A stretch of 64,000 nt of DNA from assembly GCA_046269235.1 (NCBI GenBank), contig JBJZOS010000003.1, positions 62,001 to 126,000 of the forward strand, given 5' to 3'. A model generated the notes under the pieces. The model ran no database searches, was not told the origin of the DNA, and worked only from the letters and a program-made list of their open reading frames with translations. Position numbers and translations under genes: made by a program. Position 1 is the stretch's first letter. The number at the start of each line of letters is the position of its first letter. Positions 27,365 through 35,811 of this stretch are shown here, in pieces. The stretch is from Soonwooa sp032078105. GTDB taxonomy: Bacteria > Bacteroidota > Bacteroidia > Flavobacteriales > Weeksellaceae.

Positions 27365-27997
27365 ATGTCATTAGTAGGAAGACAATTCCCAAATGTTACA
27401 ATCGATGCAATGAGCGAAATGGGTGATAATCTTAAAATTAACATCCTAAATAAGGCGATTGAAAATCAACAAAAAGTATTATTATTCTGGTATCCAAAAG
27501 ATTTTACTTTTGTATGTCCTACAGAATTACACGCTTTCCAAGATGCTTTGGATGAGTTTAAAAAAAGAAACACAATCGTAATTGGTGCGTCGTGTGATAC
27601 TAACGAAGTACACTTCGCATGGTTGAACACACCAAAAGATAACGGTGGTATCGAAGGTGTAACCTACCCTATCTTAGCGGACACACATAGACATCTTGCT
27701 AACCTTTTAGGTATTGTTGACCAAGATATCGATTTTGATGACGAAGGTAACGAAATCTACACAGGATCTAACGTAACTTACAGAGCAACTTATCTGATCG
27801 ACGAGACTGGTAAAATCTTCCACGAAGCGGTTAACGATATGCCTCTAGGTAGAAACGTAAGCGAATTCTTAAGACTTATCGATGCTTACACACACGTACA
27901 AAAGCATGGTGAAGTTTGTCCAGCTAACTGGGAAGAAGGTAAAGATGCTATGAAAGCAGACAGAAACTCTACAGCAGAATACTTAGCAAAACACTAA
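27365..27997 (+). CDS. 2-Cys peroxiredoxin (AhpC/Prx1 type)
   Basis: A 210-residue cytoplasmic thiol peroxidase that reduces hydrogen peroxide and organic peroxides. The peroxidatic cysteine is Cys51 in the signature FTFVCPTE, preceded by the conserved FWYPKD; the resolving cysteine is Cys185 in GEVCPANW. The arginine of TYRATYLID supports the active site. An additional Cys lies in GASCDTNE. The thioredoxin-like gene downstream, on the same strand, is the likely reductant. Confidence 0.93.
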   Translation: MSLVGRQFPNVTIDAMSEMGDNLKINILNKAIENQQKVLLFWYPKDFTFVCPTELHAFQDALDEFKKRNTIVIGASCDTNEVHFAWLNTPKDNGGIEGVTYPILADTHRHLANLLGIVDQDIDFDDEGNEIYTGSNVTYRATYLIDETGKIFHEAVNDMPLGRNVSEFLRLIDAYTHVQKHGEVCPANWEEGKDAMKADRNSTAEYLAKH

Positions 27998-28098
27998 TTA
28001 TTGTGAAATAATCTAATGTGATAATTTGTAATGCTGATGGAGACTGAAGATGATTATTTACAAATTATCACATTTTTAATACCCAAAAATCAACAAAA

Positions 28099-28410
28099 AT
28101 GTTTATAGAATTAACAGAAGATAACCTACAACAAATCCTTGCTGAAAATCCAAAAGTTATGGTGCAATATGGTGCATCTTGGTGTGGCAATTGTAGAATT
28201 ATGAAGCCAAAATTCAAAAAATTAGCTTCAGAAAACGAAGATATTCCTTTCTATTATGTAGATGCGGAAAAACTTCCTGAAAGTAGAAAGATGGCAAACG
28301 TGGATAATCTACCAACTTTTGCGGCTTTCGAAAATGGCACTTTGAAAAACCAAGTGCAAACCAATCAAGCGGATAGCTTGAACTCGTTATTCGAAGAATT
28401 GAAGGCTTAA
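28099..28410 (+). CDS. Thioredoxin family protein with CGNC active site
   Basis: A 103-residue cytoplasmic thioredoxin-fold protein. The active site is WCGNC (Cys29 and Cys32) in place of the canonical WCGPC, followed by RIMKPKFKKLA; the cis-proline is in DNLPTFAAF. No signal peptide. It lies 101 bases after the peroxiredoxin and 140 bases before a small conserved protein, and is therefore the probable electron donor of that peroxidase. CGNC should change the redox potential relative to CGPC; by how much cannot be said from sequence. Confidence 0.88.
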   Translation: MFIELTEDNLQQILAENPKVMVQYGASWCGNCRIMKPKFKKLASENEDIPFYYVDAEKLPESRKMANVDNLPTFAAFENGTLKNQVQTNQADSLNSLFEELKA

Positions 28411-28550
28411 TAGCTTCTCGATTTTACTAATCTGAAACCTTAACTAAGATTTTTAAGCTCGGGTGTTTTTCAAGTTTATGAAAAACGAAAGAAGTATCAT
28501 TGAGAACTAATTAGTTTTAAATAAAAGTTTCTAAACCAAAAAAGTAAGAC

Positions 28551-28799
28551 ATGAAATTACCGATCATAAGACAGTTTTATCAAACACAAACACCGGAGCA
28601 ACTTAACACGGCTTTGGAAGTTTTGGAAAGCTTCTGCGAATTCCGTAGTGTGAAAGAAGAAGAATTGGATGTTGTTGGTGAGATGATAACCAATATCTGC
28701 GGTGCTTTGGAAGTACACAACGAAGTTAGCAACGGATTATCCGAAAAAGACGCCCTTAACGCTTTTGCTCAAAAAGTAATGGGTTCTATTGATAAATAA
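28551..28799 (+). CDS. Small conserved protein of the peroxiredoxin-thioredoxin locus (DUF6952-like)
   Basis: An 82-residue soluble, all-helical protein (LPIIRQFYQTQTPEQLNTAL, then EVLESFCEFRSVKEEELDVV). From memory it resembles the small flavobacterial family DUF6952, which follows peroxiredoxin/thioredoxin genes; the family name is not verified. One Cys at about residue 28 (SFCEF) and another in NICGAL make a redox role conceivable but unproven. A strong terminator follows directly and closes the three-gene set. Confidence 0.7.
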   Translation: MKLPIIRQFYQTQTPEQLNTALEVLESFCEFRSVKEEELDVVGEMITNICGALEVHNEVSNGLSEKDALNAFAQKVMGSIDK

Positions 28800-28821
28800 T
28801 TAGCGATTTTTTATCGTACTA

Positions 28822-28846
28822 AAGACCGTTTTTAACGGTCTTTTTT
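28822..28846 (+). terminator. Terminator of the peroxiredoxin/thioredoxin gene set
   Basis: Perfect 9-bp stem AAGACCGTT / AACGGTCTT with a TTT loop and T-run. The following HAD gene starts only 14 bases later, with a TATACTTTG box in between. Confidence 0.92.
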
Positions 28847-28859
28847 ATACTTTGCATAC

Positions 28860-29468
28860 ATGAAACTTAAAAATATAATATTCGATTTCGGTGGTGTGCT
28901 GATGGATTGGGATCCACGATATTATTTCGGAACACACTTCGACAACGAAGCAGACATGGATTTTTTTCTGAAAAATATTGCAACCAACGCTTGGAACCTA
29001 GAACAAGACCGTGGCAGAACCCTCGAACGTGGCACGGAAAAATTGGTTAAAGAACATCCTCTTTTCGAAAAAGATATCCGCGCTTATTATGATAACTGGA
29101 CAACAATGTTGCGAGGCGAAATACCTCAAAATGTAGCTGTGCTACGTCAGTTAGAAGGCAAGTATCCTTTGTATGGATTGACCAATTGGTCTGCAGAAAC
29201 TTTTCCTTATGCCTTGGAAAACTATGATTTTTTCAAATTATTTGAAGGGAAAATCGTTGTTTCAGGAGAGGAGAAATTAATAAAACCTGATCCAAAAATC
29301 TTTCATATTTTGTTAAAACGTTATGACCTAAAAGCTGAAGAATCTGTTTTTATTGATGATAATGCCGAAAATATTAAAACTGCAAAAGATTTAGGTTTTG
29401 AGACAATTCATGTGACACCAGAAACAGATTTGGCAAAAGAACTTCATAACTTAGGATATGAATTTTAA
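28860..29468 (+). CDS. HAD family hydrolase (YihX/haloacid dehalogenase-like)
   Basis: A 202-residue Rossmann-fold phosphatase. Motif I is IIFDFGGVLMDWDPRYYF with the nucleophilic Asp, motif II the Thr in YGLTNWS, motif III the Lys in KLIKPDPKIF, and motif IV the Asp pair in VFIDDNAENI. The cap is a small helical (subclass I) insertion after motif I. It probably dephosphorylates small sugar or nucleotide phosphates; the substrate is not evident. The ATG lies five bases after a -7-like box, so the message would be nearly leaderless. Confidence 0.88.
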   Translation: MKLKNIIFDFGGVLMDWDPRYYFGTHFDNEADMDFFLKNIATNAWNLEQDRGRTLERGTEKLVKEHPLFEKDIRAYYDNWTTMLRGEIPQNVAVLRQLEGKYPLYGLTNWSAETFPYALENYDFFKLFEGKIVVSGEEKLIKPDPKIFHILLKRYDLKAEESVFIDDNAENIKTAKDLGFETIHVTPETDLAKELHNLGYEF

Positions 29469-29520
29469 ACTTTAATTGTCGCAACTTTGTGTAAGTTTCA
29501 ATTTAAAAAAACGAAAGAAC

Positions 29521-30249
29521 ATGAACAAAAATAAAATGAAAGTAGAAATCTGGAGCGACATCATGTGTCCGTTTTGTTATATCGGCAAAAGACATTTCGA
29601 GGCAGCTCTAGCGCAATTTGATCACAAAGACCAAATTGAAGTCGAGTGGAAATCTTTCCAACTAGATCCGACAATTCCTGAGGAAGTTAAAATCCGGACG
29701 ACAATGGCAGAATATATTGCTAATCGCAAAGGAATGGACATTAACGATGTTAATACGATGTTCGAAAATGTAACCGGAATGGCCAAGAATGTAGGATTAG
29801 ATTTCGATTTTAAAACGCAAATCCTTGCAAATTCTATCAAAACACACAGAATTATTCAGTTTGCAAAAGAGAAAGGATTGGGCGATCAAGCTGAAGAAGT
29901 TTTCTTTAAAGCATATTTCACAGATGGAAAAGATTTAGCAGACGATGCTACTCTACTCGATTTGGGACAACAGGTAGGATTGTCAGTAGACGATGTTAAT
30001 GAAGCGCTACAACAAGATGAGTTTCTAAAATATGCTAAAGATGAAATTGCTGAAGCTTCAGATCTTGGCGTCGACTCGGTTCCGTTTTTTGTATTTAACC
30101 GAAAATATGCCGTTAAAGGTGCGCAGCCAGTTCATCATTTCTTAGATGCGCTTAAGCAATCGTACGCTGATTTTAATAAAGATTCAGGTTTTACAACTTT
30201 TGAATCTAATGATGGCGCAAGTTGTGATGTTGACGGAAAATGTGATTAA
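29521..30249 (+). CDS. DsbA family oxidoreductase (FrnE-like)
   Basis: A 242-residue cytoplasmic thioredoxin-fold protein with an inserted helical domain. The active site is CPFC in WSDIMCPFCYIGKR near the N-terminus. Later segments fit FrnE: KSFQLDPTIP, HRIIQFAKEKGLGDQAEEVF and GVDSVPFFVFNRKYAVKGAQP, the last with the cis-proline and the family's C-terminal signature. A pair of Cys near the C-terminus (ASCDVDGKCD) resembles a soft-metal or shuttle motif. Start chosen at the ATG 29521; an upstream TTG frame from 29476 adds a non-homologous leader. FrnE homologues isomerise disulfides and aid oxidative stress tolerance. A terminator follows. Confidence 0.88.
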   Translation: MNKNKMKVEIWSDIMCPFCYIGKRHFEAALAQFDHKDQIEVEWKSFQLDPTIPEEVKIRTTMAEYIANRKGMDINDVNTMFENVTGMAKNVGLDFDFKTQILANSIKTHRIIQFAKEKGLGDQAEEVFFKAYFTDGKDLADDATLLDLGQQVGLSVDDVNEALQQDEFLKYAKDEIAEASDLGVDSVPFFVFNRKYAVKGAQPVHHFLDALKQSYADFNKDSGFTTFESNDGASCDVDGKCD

Positions 30250-30270
30250 ATTAATGCAGAAATTATAAAA

Positions 30271-30301
30271 AAACCTCCCGAGATATTGGAGGTTTTTTTT
30301 A
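30271..30301. terminator. Terminator after the FrnE-like gene
   Basis: 8-bp stem AAACCTCC / GGAGGTTT with a 9-base loop and a long T-run; A-run on the other side, so it may also stop minus-strand transcription. Confidence 0.9.
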
Positions 30302-30322
30302 TTTTAATAGGATCCATTTTAC

Positions 30323-30514
30323 TTAAACATAGCGAATTCTTTCTTCTTCTAAATCGATTTGATAAACTTGCATTCGGATGATTTCTTCATCAATTTTTGG
30401 ATCTTTATTCAGTTCATGAAGATAATTTCGCTGCAACTCAAACATCTCTAATAGAACAGCTTTAACATCGTCATCAATCCATCGAATATCCTGTGTACAG
30501 AAAGTCGTTTGTCT
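30323..30514 (-). pseudogene. 3' remnant of a larger gene, possibly a CPA1 Na+/H+ antiporter tail
   Basis: An open minus-strand frame of ~64 codons with no start codon at its 5' end. It begins right after an in-frame stop (30515-30517) and ends ...IIRMQVYQIDLEEERIRYV. The charged helical tail (AVLLEMFELQRNYLHELN, then KIDEEIIRMQVYQIDLEEE) resembles the cytoplasmic C-terminus of bacterial CPA1-type Na+/H+ antiporters, but that is a memory-based guess. The membrane part is missing. The break coincides with the 5' end of the next, oppositely oriented remnant, suggesting one deletion that removed the front of this gene. Confidence 0.5.
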
Positions 30515-31286
30515 TTAATTATTGTGTTTTCGATTTTGAGTATTGGGTATTCTGCTCAACAGTTTTCGTCCATATATTCAAAAATAGATTCGGTGATGCA
30601 TCAAGATTCACCAATTAAGTTTAATGGAAATATTTCAATAACAAAAGGAAAACAAAAGCTTTAGCAGTCGATTTTTGGCGTACAAAATTTAACACTAAAA
30701 CCGAACTTAAAAATACTGATCTTTTGAATTCATGTTCATTACCCAACAGTTGACAGCCGTTATGATGCTGAAAGCCTTGGAAGATTCGAAGTTAAATCTA
30801 GAAGATCTAATGTCTAGTAATCTTCCTGATCTACAAACGACTTGGAAGGATACTGTAAAAGTCAATCAATTGCTGAATCATTCCCATGTTATTGTAAAAA
30901 TGGATCAAAACCTAGCGCACAAACACGGTTCAGGATTTGGGTATGGAAATTTATTATGTAAGCTTGCTGCTCAAATTTTAGAGCAGATATATCAACAGGC
31001 TTATACACAACAATCTATGACTCAACATAATGTTTTCAGAAAAGAAATACACGTTTACGGTTATGGAATACGAATTGTAAATGAGCAAAATGTTAAATAT
31101 TATGGACTTACTGGTTGGGGTGACGGTTACAGCGCACTTAATATTTACATTCCGAAATAGGACTTAAGTCTTGTTATTCTCGAAAACCAAATACTTGAAA
31201 ACAGCGATTATTACTACAATATTGAAACAAAAATCAAAAATATACTCATCGATTTTTTAAGTAAAAAGCCTAATACAAAGTTTTAA
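30509..31286 (+). pseudogene. Inactivated S12 (class C beta-lactamase-like) serine hydrolase
   Basis: A signal-peptide-like start (TTG, IIVFSILSIGYSAQQF) and the usual N-terminal block SKIDSVMHQDSPIKFNGNIS are followed by a stop (TAG after KGKQKL). The frame then continues with the helix that normally carries SxxK. Here it reads FEFMFITQQLTAVMMLKAL, where active relatives have a G-S-I-T-K-type motif, so both Ser and Lys are gone. NLLCKLAAQILEQIYQQAY preserves the context after YxN (FGYGN), and the HTG-like motif is LTGW. An in-frame TAG at 31158-31160 cuts off a C-terminal block (LSLVILENQIL...IDFLSKKPNTKF, to 31286). Internal sequence is also missing. Clearly non-functional. Confidence 0.8.
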
Positions 31287-31430
31287 CAACCTGATTTTAC
31301 GGTTAACCGTATTTTTAAAAGTCTTAACAAAACTATCTTTGGAAAGTAAGTTTGATCTTTACCTAGCAAACTAAATATTGTATTGTTAAAGGCTTTTGCT
31401 GTTGTGGCGAACGCCTTTTTTTTATTAAAA

Positions 31431-31458
31431 AAACTGCTTCAATTTTGCAAAGCAGTTT
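31431..31458 (-). terminator. Terminator of the VOC protein gene
   Basis: AAACTGCTT / AAGCAGTTT stem; on the minus strand it is followed by a T-run, 17 bases after the VOC stop. Confidence 0.8.
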
Positions 31459-31474
31459 CTTGTTTTTAATAAAA

Positions 31475-31921
31475 TTAATGTGGCTGAACTTTGCTAGGAT
31501 CATCATAATTCATCATCCAATTGATATTAAATTTATCAATAAACATCCCAAAATATGCGCCCCAAAACGTTTCCTGTAAAGGCATAGTAATGCTTCCGCC
31601 TTCTGACAATCCATTAAATAATTTGTCAGCTTCTTCACGAGAATCTGCATTAATAGCAATCGAAAAGTTGTTGCCAATCGTCAATCCTTTTCCCCAATCT
31701 GCACCTGCGTCACTGCCCATAAGCGTCGTTTCTTTACTGATTGGAAGCGAAATGTGCAAGATTTTTTCTTTTTCTTCTTCAGAGATTGGTTCACCGTCCT
31801 TCGCGGGCGTATCTCCGAATTTCCCAACATGAGGAAAATCTCCACCGAAAACCGATTTGTAAAAATCAAAAGCATCTTTGCAATTGCCCTCAAAAGTTAA
31901 ATAAATGTTAGTTGTTGCCAT
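31475..31921 (-). CDS. VOC family protein (PhnB/YjdN-like)
   Basis: A 148-residue vicinal-oxygen-chelate (glyoxalase/bleomycin-resistance fold) protein of the 3-demethylubiquinone-like/PhnB group. It starts NIYLTFEGNCKDAFDFYKSV followed by FGGDF. Later come ILHISLPISKETTLMGSDAG, with the conserved H-I-x-L and D, and LPLQETFWGAYFGMFIDKFN ending in NWMMNY, the typical W/G/F-D-x-F-G-x-W closing. No enzymatic role is established for most of these proteins. It stands alone between two decayed genes. Confidence 0.88.
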   Translation of the reverse strand: MATTNIYLTFEGNCKDAFDFYKSVFGGDFPHVGKFGDTPAKDGEPISEEEKEKILHISLPISKETTLMGSDAGADWGKGLTIGNNFSIAINADSREEADKLFNGLSEGGSITMPLQETFWGAYFGMFIDKFNINWMMNYDDPSKVQPH

Positions 31922-31987
31922 TTTTCGTTTATGTTATTTTGTTTTTTTTTACCTGCACAATTTATAGCGAACTAGAACAAATTTGAT

Positions 31988-32199
31988 TAATACTTGGCGT
32001 TATCGCAAAGATTTTGTTTTGTCTTCTGGGACATTAACCACAATTTTATAAAGATCGGACAAAAAAACAGCATTATAAAACCAAATCGTAAAATAGTTTT
32101 TGAAACCGCCAAAACTCACAACATTTTTAGCATTTAAAGTATAGACTTCTGTACTCCATTTTATGGCAATTTATTTAAATCTTTTAAGTAAATTTTAAT
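31988..32199 (-). pseudogene. Decayed DUF1801 (YdhG-type) protein
   Basis: Minus-strand blocks in three frames follow the order of a DUF1801 protein. IKIYLKDLNKLP is followed by a frameshift, then IKWSTEVYTLNAKNVVSFGG and FKNYFTIWF, another frameshift, then NAVFLSDLYKIVVNVPEDKT and KSLR before a stop at 32000-32002. The N-terminus and the QWRF-type end are lost. DUF1801 proteins are small iron-chaperone-like proteins. The rest of the 440-base gap up to 32362 is AT-rich, with a likely -7 box TAAATTTG near 32335-32342 for the next gene. Confidence 0.7.
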
Positions 32200-32362
32200 C
32201 TGAATTCAACGGTATTAACTTAGGTTAAAAAAGTATCAAATCGATTTTCAATTCGAGATTTTAAATTATAACCATATCCGCTGCTACAAGACTTTTTTAT
32301 TGATTTTGATGAAATTTTAAAACTGATATTTTTAATAAATTTGAAGTAAATATTAAAACAGA

Positions 32363-32758
32363 ATGAATTTAGTTTTTTCCAAAGAAGTAAAAATAACAGA
32401 AGAACATCTTGACAAAATTCGGCATGTTAACAACGTGCAATATGTCCATTGGGTTGAAGAAATTGCGGCGGAACATTGGGATATTTTGAAAGACAAGACC
32501 AATTATTCTAAAGATTATTGGGTGCTAATGGATCACCATATTCAGTACAAAAAGCAATTATTTCTTGATGATATTTTAACTATTGTAACCTATCCTCTTC
32601 CGCCAATTGGCATTAAACAACCTCGTAAAGTTGAATTCTATTGTAATGATGAATTGGTTGTTTTATCAGAAACGCTTTGGATTTTATTCGATTCTGAAAG
32701 TCACAAAATCAAAAGAATTGATAACAATTGGTTAGAAAGTTTAAAAACAAATATTTAA
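32363..32758 (+). CDS. Acyl-CoA thioesterase, hotdog fold (4HBT type)
   Basis: A 131-residue hotdog-fold thioesterase. The N-terminal LDKIRHVNNVQYVHWVEEIA is the 4HBT active-site pattern, with the loop Asp replaced around the conserved H-V-N-N, and HIQYKKQLFLDDILTIVTY is the central strand. The C-terminal helix/strand is VVLSETLWILFDSESHK. The classical catalytic Asp (D-x-x-G-H-V-N) is not obvious: the motif reads L-D-K-I-R-H-V-N. Likely hydrolyses medium or branched acyl-CoA, but the substrate is unknown. Monocistronic. Confidence 0.82.
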   Translation: MNLVFSKEVKITEEHLDKIRHVNNVQYVHWVEEIAAEHWDILKDKTNYSKDYWVLMDHHIQYKKQLFLDDILTIVTYPLPPIGIKQPRKVEFYCNDELVVLSETLWILFDSESHKIKRIDNNWLESLKTNI

Positions 32759-32839
32759 TTTCAACATAAAGTACCAATACAAATGATACCCATAAATAAC
32801 AATATTACAAATGCTTATAAAAACAAATTTAAGCAAAAC

Positions 32840-34465
32840 CTACCTTCTTAAAACTCTTAACAAAAGAGCAATAATTAGCACAATCGATAGTACAAATCCT
32901 AGCATTGGAACTATATAAAGACCTTCAATTTGAGGTCCAATTTTCGCAGCCCAAAGTACAGATGTCGCGATAATATTTGCAGCAAGTACAATTCCTAAAA
33001 TCAGATTAACAATACTCGACTTAATCACCATTTCTAGTCGATCCATATTTTTAATTTCGGTCTGGAGGCTCAATTGGCTGTCATCCAATTTATGTAGAAC
33101 TGATCGCAATTCGTTCGGAATTTCCTCAAAATGATCGCTTAAATCGGTTAGGTTATTAAATCCTTTTTTGGCAAGCTTTTCAGGATTCAATTTTTTAAAA
33201 AGTATCTTTTTGCTATAGGGTATTAGGCTGCTAACAACATCCAAATCGGGATTAATCGCACGCCCAACGCCGTCTATTAATGAAATTCCTTTAAACAACA
33301 AATAAAAATAATCTGGCATCACAAGACGATTTTCTTTAAGAACATCTTTCATTTTGGACATTATCGCCGACACATTGATGTCTTTTAACGAGCTGTTATG
33401 GATGGTATTTAGGATTTCTAAAACATCATTTTCAAATTGTCGATCATTCGGAATACTATAATATACCGCAAGTTTTTTGAGATTTCTGATGATTTTATCA
33501 GGCTTTTGCGCAACGAAATTCAGAATTAAATATTCTAAAATGGATTGGTCACTTTCCGGAATTGTGCCAATTGCACCAAAATCTATAAACACAATTTGAC
33601 CTTCTTTATTGAGCAAAATATTGCCAGCATGTGGATCTGCGTGGAAAAATCCGTAATCCAAAATCTGGGAAACAAAAAGCTGATAGCCTTTTTCGGCTAG
33701 TATTTTAACATCAATATTTTGTGACGCTAACGAAGCAATATTGGTAATTTTTGTACCCTCAACAAATTCCATGGTGAGGATGTTATTGTCACAATAATCT
33801 TCAAAAACTTTGGGTACATAAGTATCTTTATTGTTTTTAAAATTTTTTTGAAACCTCAGAATATTGTTCTTTTCATTACTCAAAGACAACTCTTCCCACA
33901 AAGACTTTTCGAACGCAAATAAAGCATTTTTAAGATTAATTTGATCTCCAATATCAGAATAGGTGTCTATTAAGTTCACCAAATCTTTTAAGAGTAGTAG
34001 ATCCGCTTGTATGGTTTTGTCAATGTTGGGACGTTTAATTTTAAGAATAACATCTTGTCCGTTTTTAAGTTGCGCTTTATAAACTTGCGCAATCGATGCG
34101 GCGGCAATGGGCGTTGTATCTATATAATTGAAGCACTCATCAACAACGATGTCTAAAGACTTTTCCAGAATCATCTTGACATCGATATCGACAATCTCCA
34201 CCCGATCTTGTAATTTTTGAAGTTCTATAATTAAATCTTGAGGCAAAAGATCATCACGATTACTAAAAGATTGTCCCAATTTAACAAAACTAGGCCCCAA
34301 TTCTTGCAAGGCTAGACGAAGTCTTTCGTAACCAGCTTTATTCTTCTCGACATCAGAATCTGAACCATTTGATAGTCTGCTCAACATATCTTTAAGTCCA
34401 TATTTACTAATAACTTGAAGAAGTTTTGCCGAACGTTTTATTTTTTTTTGTTGCTTGTCAAACAT
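32840..34465 (-). CDS. UbiB/ABC1 (AarF) family atypical kinase
   Basis: A 541-residue membrane-anchored atypical kinase/ATPase of the ABC1/ADCK/UbiB family, linked to isoprenoid-quinone metabolism. Features: LGPSFVKLGQSFSNRDDLLP (the KxGQ motif), PIAAASIAQVYKAQLKNGQ (Ala-rich loop), the lysine in VILKIKRPN, catalytic FFHADPHAGNILLN and the metal site VFIDFGAIG. Two C-terminal transmembrane helices end the protein (IVNLILGIVLAANIIATSVL and IVPMLGFVLSIVLIIALLL). I use ATG 34465; a GTG at 34492 would add nine residues. No quinone-biosynthesis genes are adjacent. Confidence 0.9.
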   Translation of the reverse strand: MFDKQQKKIKRSAKLLQVISKYGLKDMLSRLSNGSDSDVEKNKAGYERLRLALQELGPSFVKLGQSFSNRDDLLPQDLIIELQKLQDRVEIVDIDVKMILEKSLDIVVDECFNYIDTTPIAAASIAQVYKAQLKNGQDVILKIKRPNIDKTIQADLLLLKDLVNLIDTYSDIGDQINLKNALFAFEKSLWEELSLSNEKNNILRFQKNFKNNKDTYVPKVFEDYCDNNILTMEFVEGTKITNIASLASQNIDVKILAEKGYQLFVSQILDYGFFHADPHAGNILLNKEGQIVFIDFGAIGTIPESDQSILEYLILNFVAQKPDKIIRNLKKLAVYYSIPNDRQFENDVLEILNTIHNSSLKDINVSAIMSKMKDVLKENRLVMPDYFYLLFKGISLIDGVGRAINPDLDVVSSLIPYSKKILFKKLNPEKLAKKGFNNLTDLSDHFEEIPNELRSVLHKLDDSQLSLQTEIKNMDRLEMVIKSSIVNLILGIVLAANIIATSVLWAAKIGPQIEGLYIVPMLGFVLSIVLIIALLLRVLRR

Positions 34466-34524
34466 AAGATTTATTCTAGTTTTCTTGGACACAAAAATTG
34501 TTCCTTGCTTACTTTATAACAAAA

Positions 34525-34552
34525 AAGCAACTTGCCAAACGACAAGCTGCTT
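34525..34552 (-). terminator. Terminator of the ureohydrolase gene
   Basis: AAGCAACTTG / CAAGCTGCTT stem with one mismatch, followed on the minus strand by a T-run. Confidence 0.75.
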
Positions 34553-34577
34553 TACATTTTTTTAAATTTATTATTTC

Positions 34578-35657
34578 TTAAAAACGAACGGGCTCCCCCA
34601 CATTAAGTTTATTATTTTTCGCCAAAACGCCACACATGTGGAACAACATTCTTGCGCCGACATTTCCGTCCCATTCGTCCGTGTCGCTTGGCGCAACTTC
34701 TACAAGGTCGATTCCGATAATATTTTTGTCAGATTCTGCCAAACGACTTAGCGCATAAACAGCTTGTTCGTACGACAAACCTCCCGGAACTGGCGTTCCT
34801 GTATTCGGGCAATACCACTGATAAAGCGCATCGATATCAAAACTTACAGCAACATTATTGGGCAACAAACCGATGATTTCGTCCACTTGTTGTTTCCATG
34901 TTTTACCTTCAAACTGTGCTTTTTTAAGATCTGTATCTGTAAAAACTTTCACTTTATCCGTAGACTTTATCACGCCAACTTCTTCCTCGCTAAAATCACG
35001 GATACCAACTTGCACCAACTTAGTAACTTGCGGAAGCTGGATTGTGTTATACATAATAGACGCGTGAGAATAAGTAAAGCCTTCGTAGGCAATTCTCAAA
35101 TCCATGTGTGCATCAAAATGCAAAATGCCAAAATTGTCGTATTGAGACGCCAAAGCTTGATAATATCCAAAAGGCGTTGAATGATCACCACCTAACAAAA
35201 TTACTTTTTTCCCTTTCGAATGCCAATCCAAAACGCGTTCTTTCAATTCTGCATTCAACTTAGTGGAAGCTTCATTTATCGTTTTTAAACTTTGACTTAA
35301 GGCTTCATTTTCAGCGATAATTTCTCCATTTTCTAAAGCTTCAATAATTGGTTGCGCCAATGCTTTATGCTCATCACTTGTCGATTTCCAATGTTCGGCT
35401 CCCACATCAAAATAAATACCTTGCTTCCACAATTCTGGAAATTCTTGATGCAGCAAATCCACCTGGAAAGAAGCGTCCAAAATAGCATCTGGACCTTCTG
35501 AAGCGCCAGCTCCATAACTTACAGTAACTTCCCAAGGCACCGCTACAACTACAATTTCTGACTCTTCCGCCGTAAAAGGTAACCCGAAAATTGTCCCATC
35601 AGCTAAACCTGGTTGCGATGGATCGAAATTATTTATTTTATCTTGTTTTGTTGACAT
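34578..35657 (-). CDS. Ureohydrolase family protein (agmatinase/arginase/formimidoylglutamase)
   Basis: A 359-residue binuclear Mn enzyme. Metal ligands are visible in LLGGDHSTPFG, FDAHMDLR and SFDIDALY; the family's C-terminal segment appears as GIDLVEVAPSDTDEWDGNVG. The N-terminal half (LPFTAEESEIVVVAVPWEVT, then SYGAGASEGPDAIL) matches agmatinase-like proteins more than true arginases. Expected product is urea (or formamide) plus putrescine, ornithine or glutamate; the exact guanidino substrate cannot be fixed. I start at 35657 (MSTKQDKINNF); the longer frame to 35732 adds a Lys-rich leader unlike the family. Confidence 0.85.
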   Translation of the reverse strand: MSTKQDKINNFDPSQPGLADGTIFGLPFTAEESEIVVVAVPWEVTVSYGAGASEGPDAILDASFQVDLLHQEFPELWKQGIYFDVGAEHWKSTSDEHKALAQPIIEALENGEIIAENEALSQSLKTINEASTKLNAELKERVLDWHSKGKKVILLGGDHSTPFGYYQALASQYDNFGILHFDAHMDLRIAYEGFTYSHASIMYNTIQLPQVTKLVQVGIRDFSEEEVGVIKSTDKVKVFTDTDLKKAQFEGKTWKQQVDEIIGLLPNNVAVSFDIDALYQWYCPNTGTPVPGGLSYEQAVYALSRLAESDKNIIGIDLVEVAPSDTDEWDGNVGARMLFHMCGVLAKNNKLNVGEPVRF

Positions 35658-35811
35658 TTTTAGTTGTTTTGATTTTTGGTGCAAAGATAATTTTTCTTTT
35701 TTAAAAGATCGATTACAAGCCATTTTCCACAAGTTAATTTATCTTAAAGTTTATCGTAGTTTTTTTGCTTTAAACTAAATTTGTTTTCATTAAATGAATT
35801 AATACAGAAAT

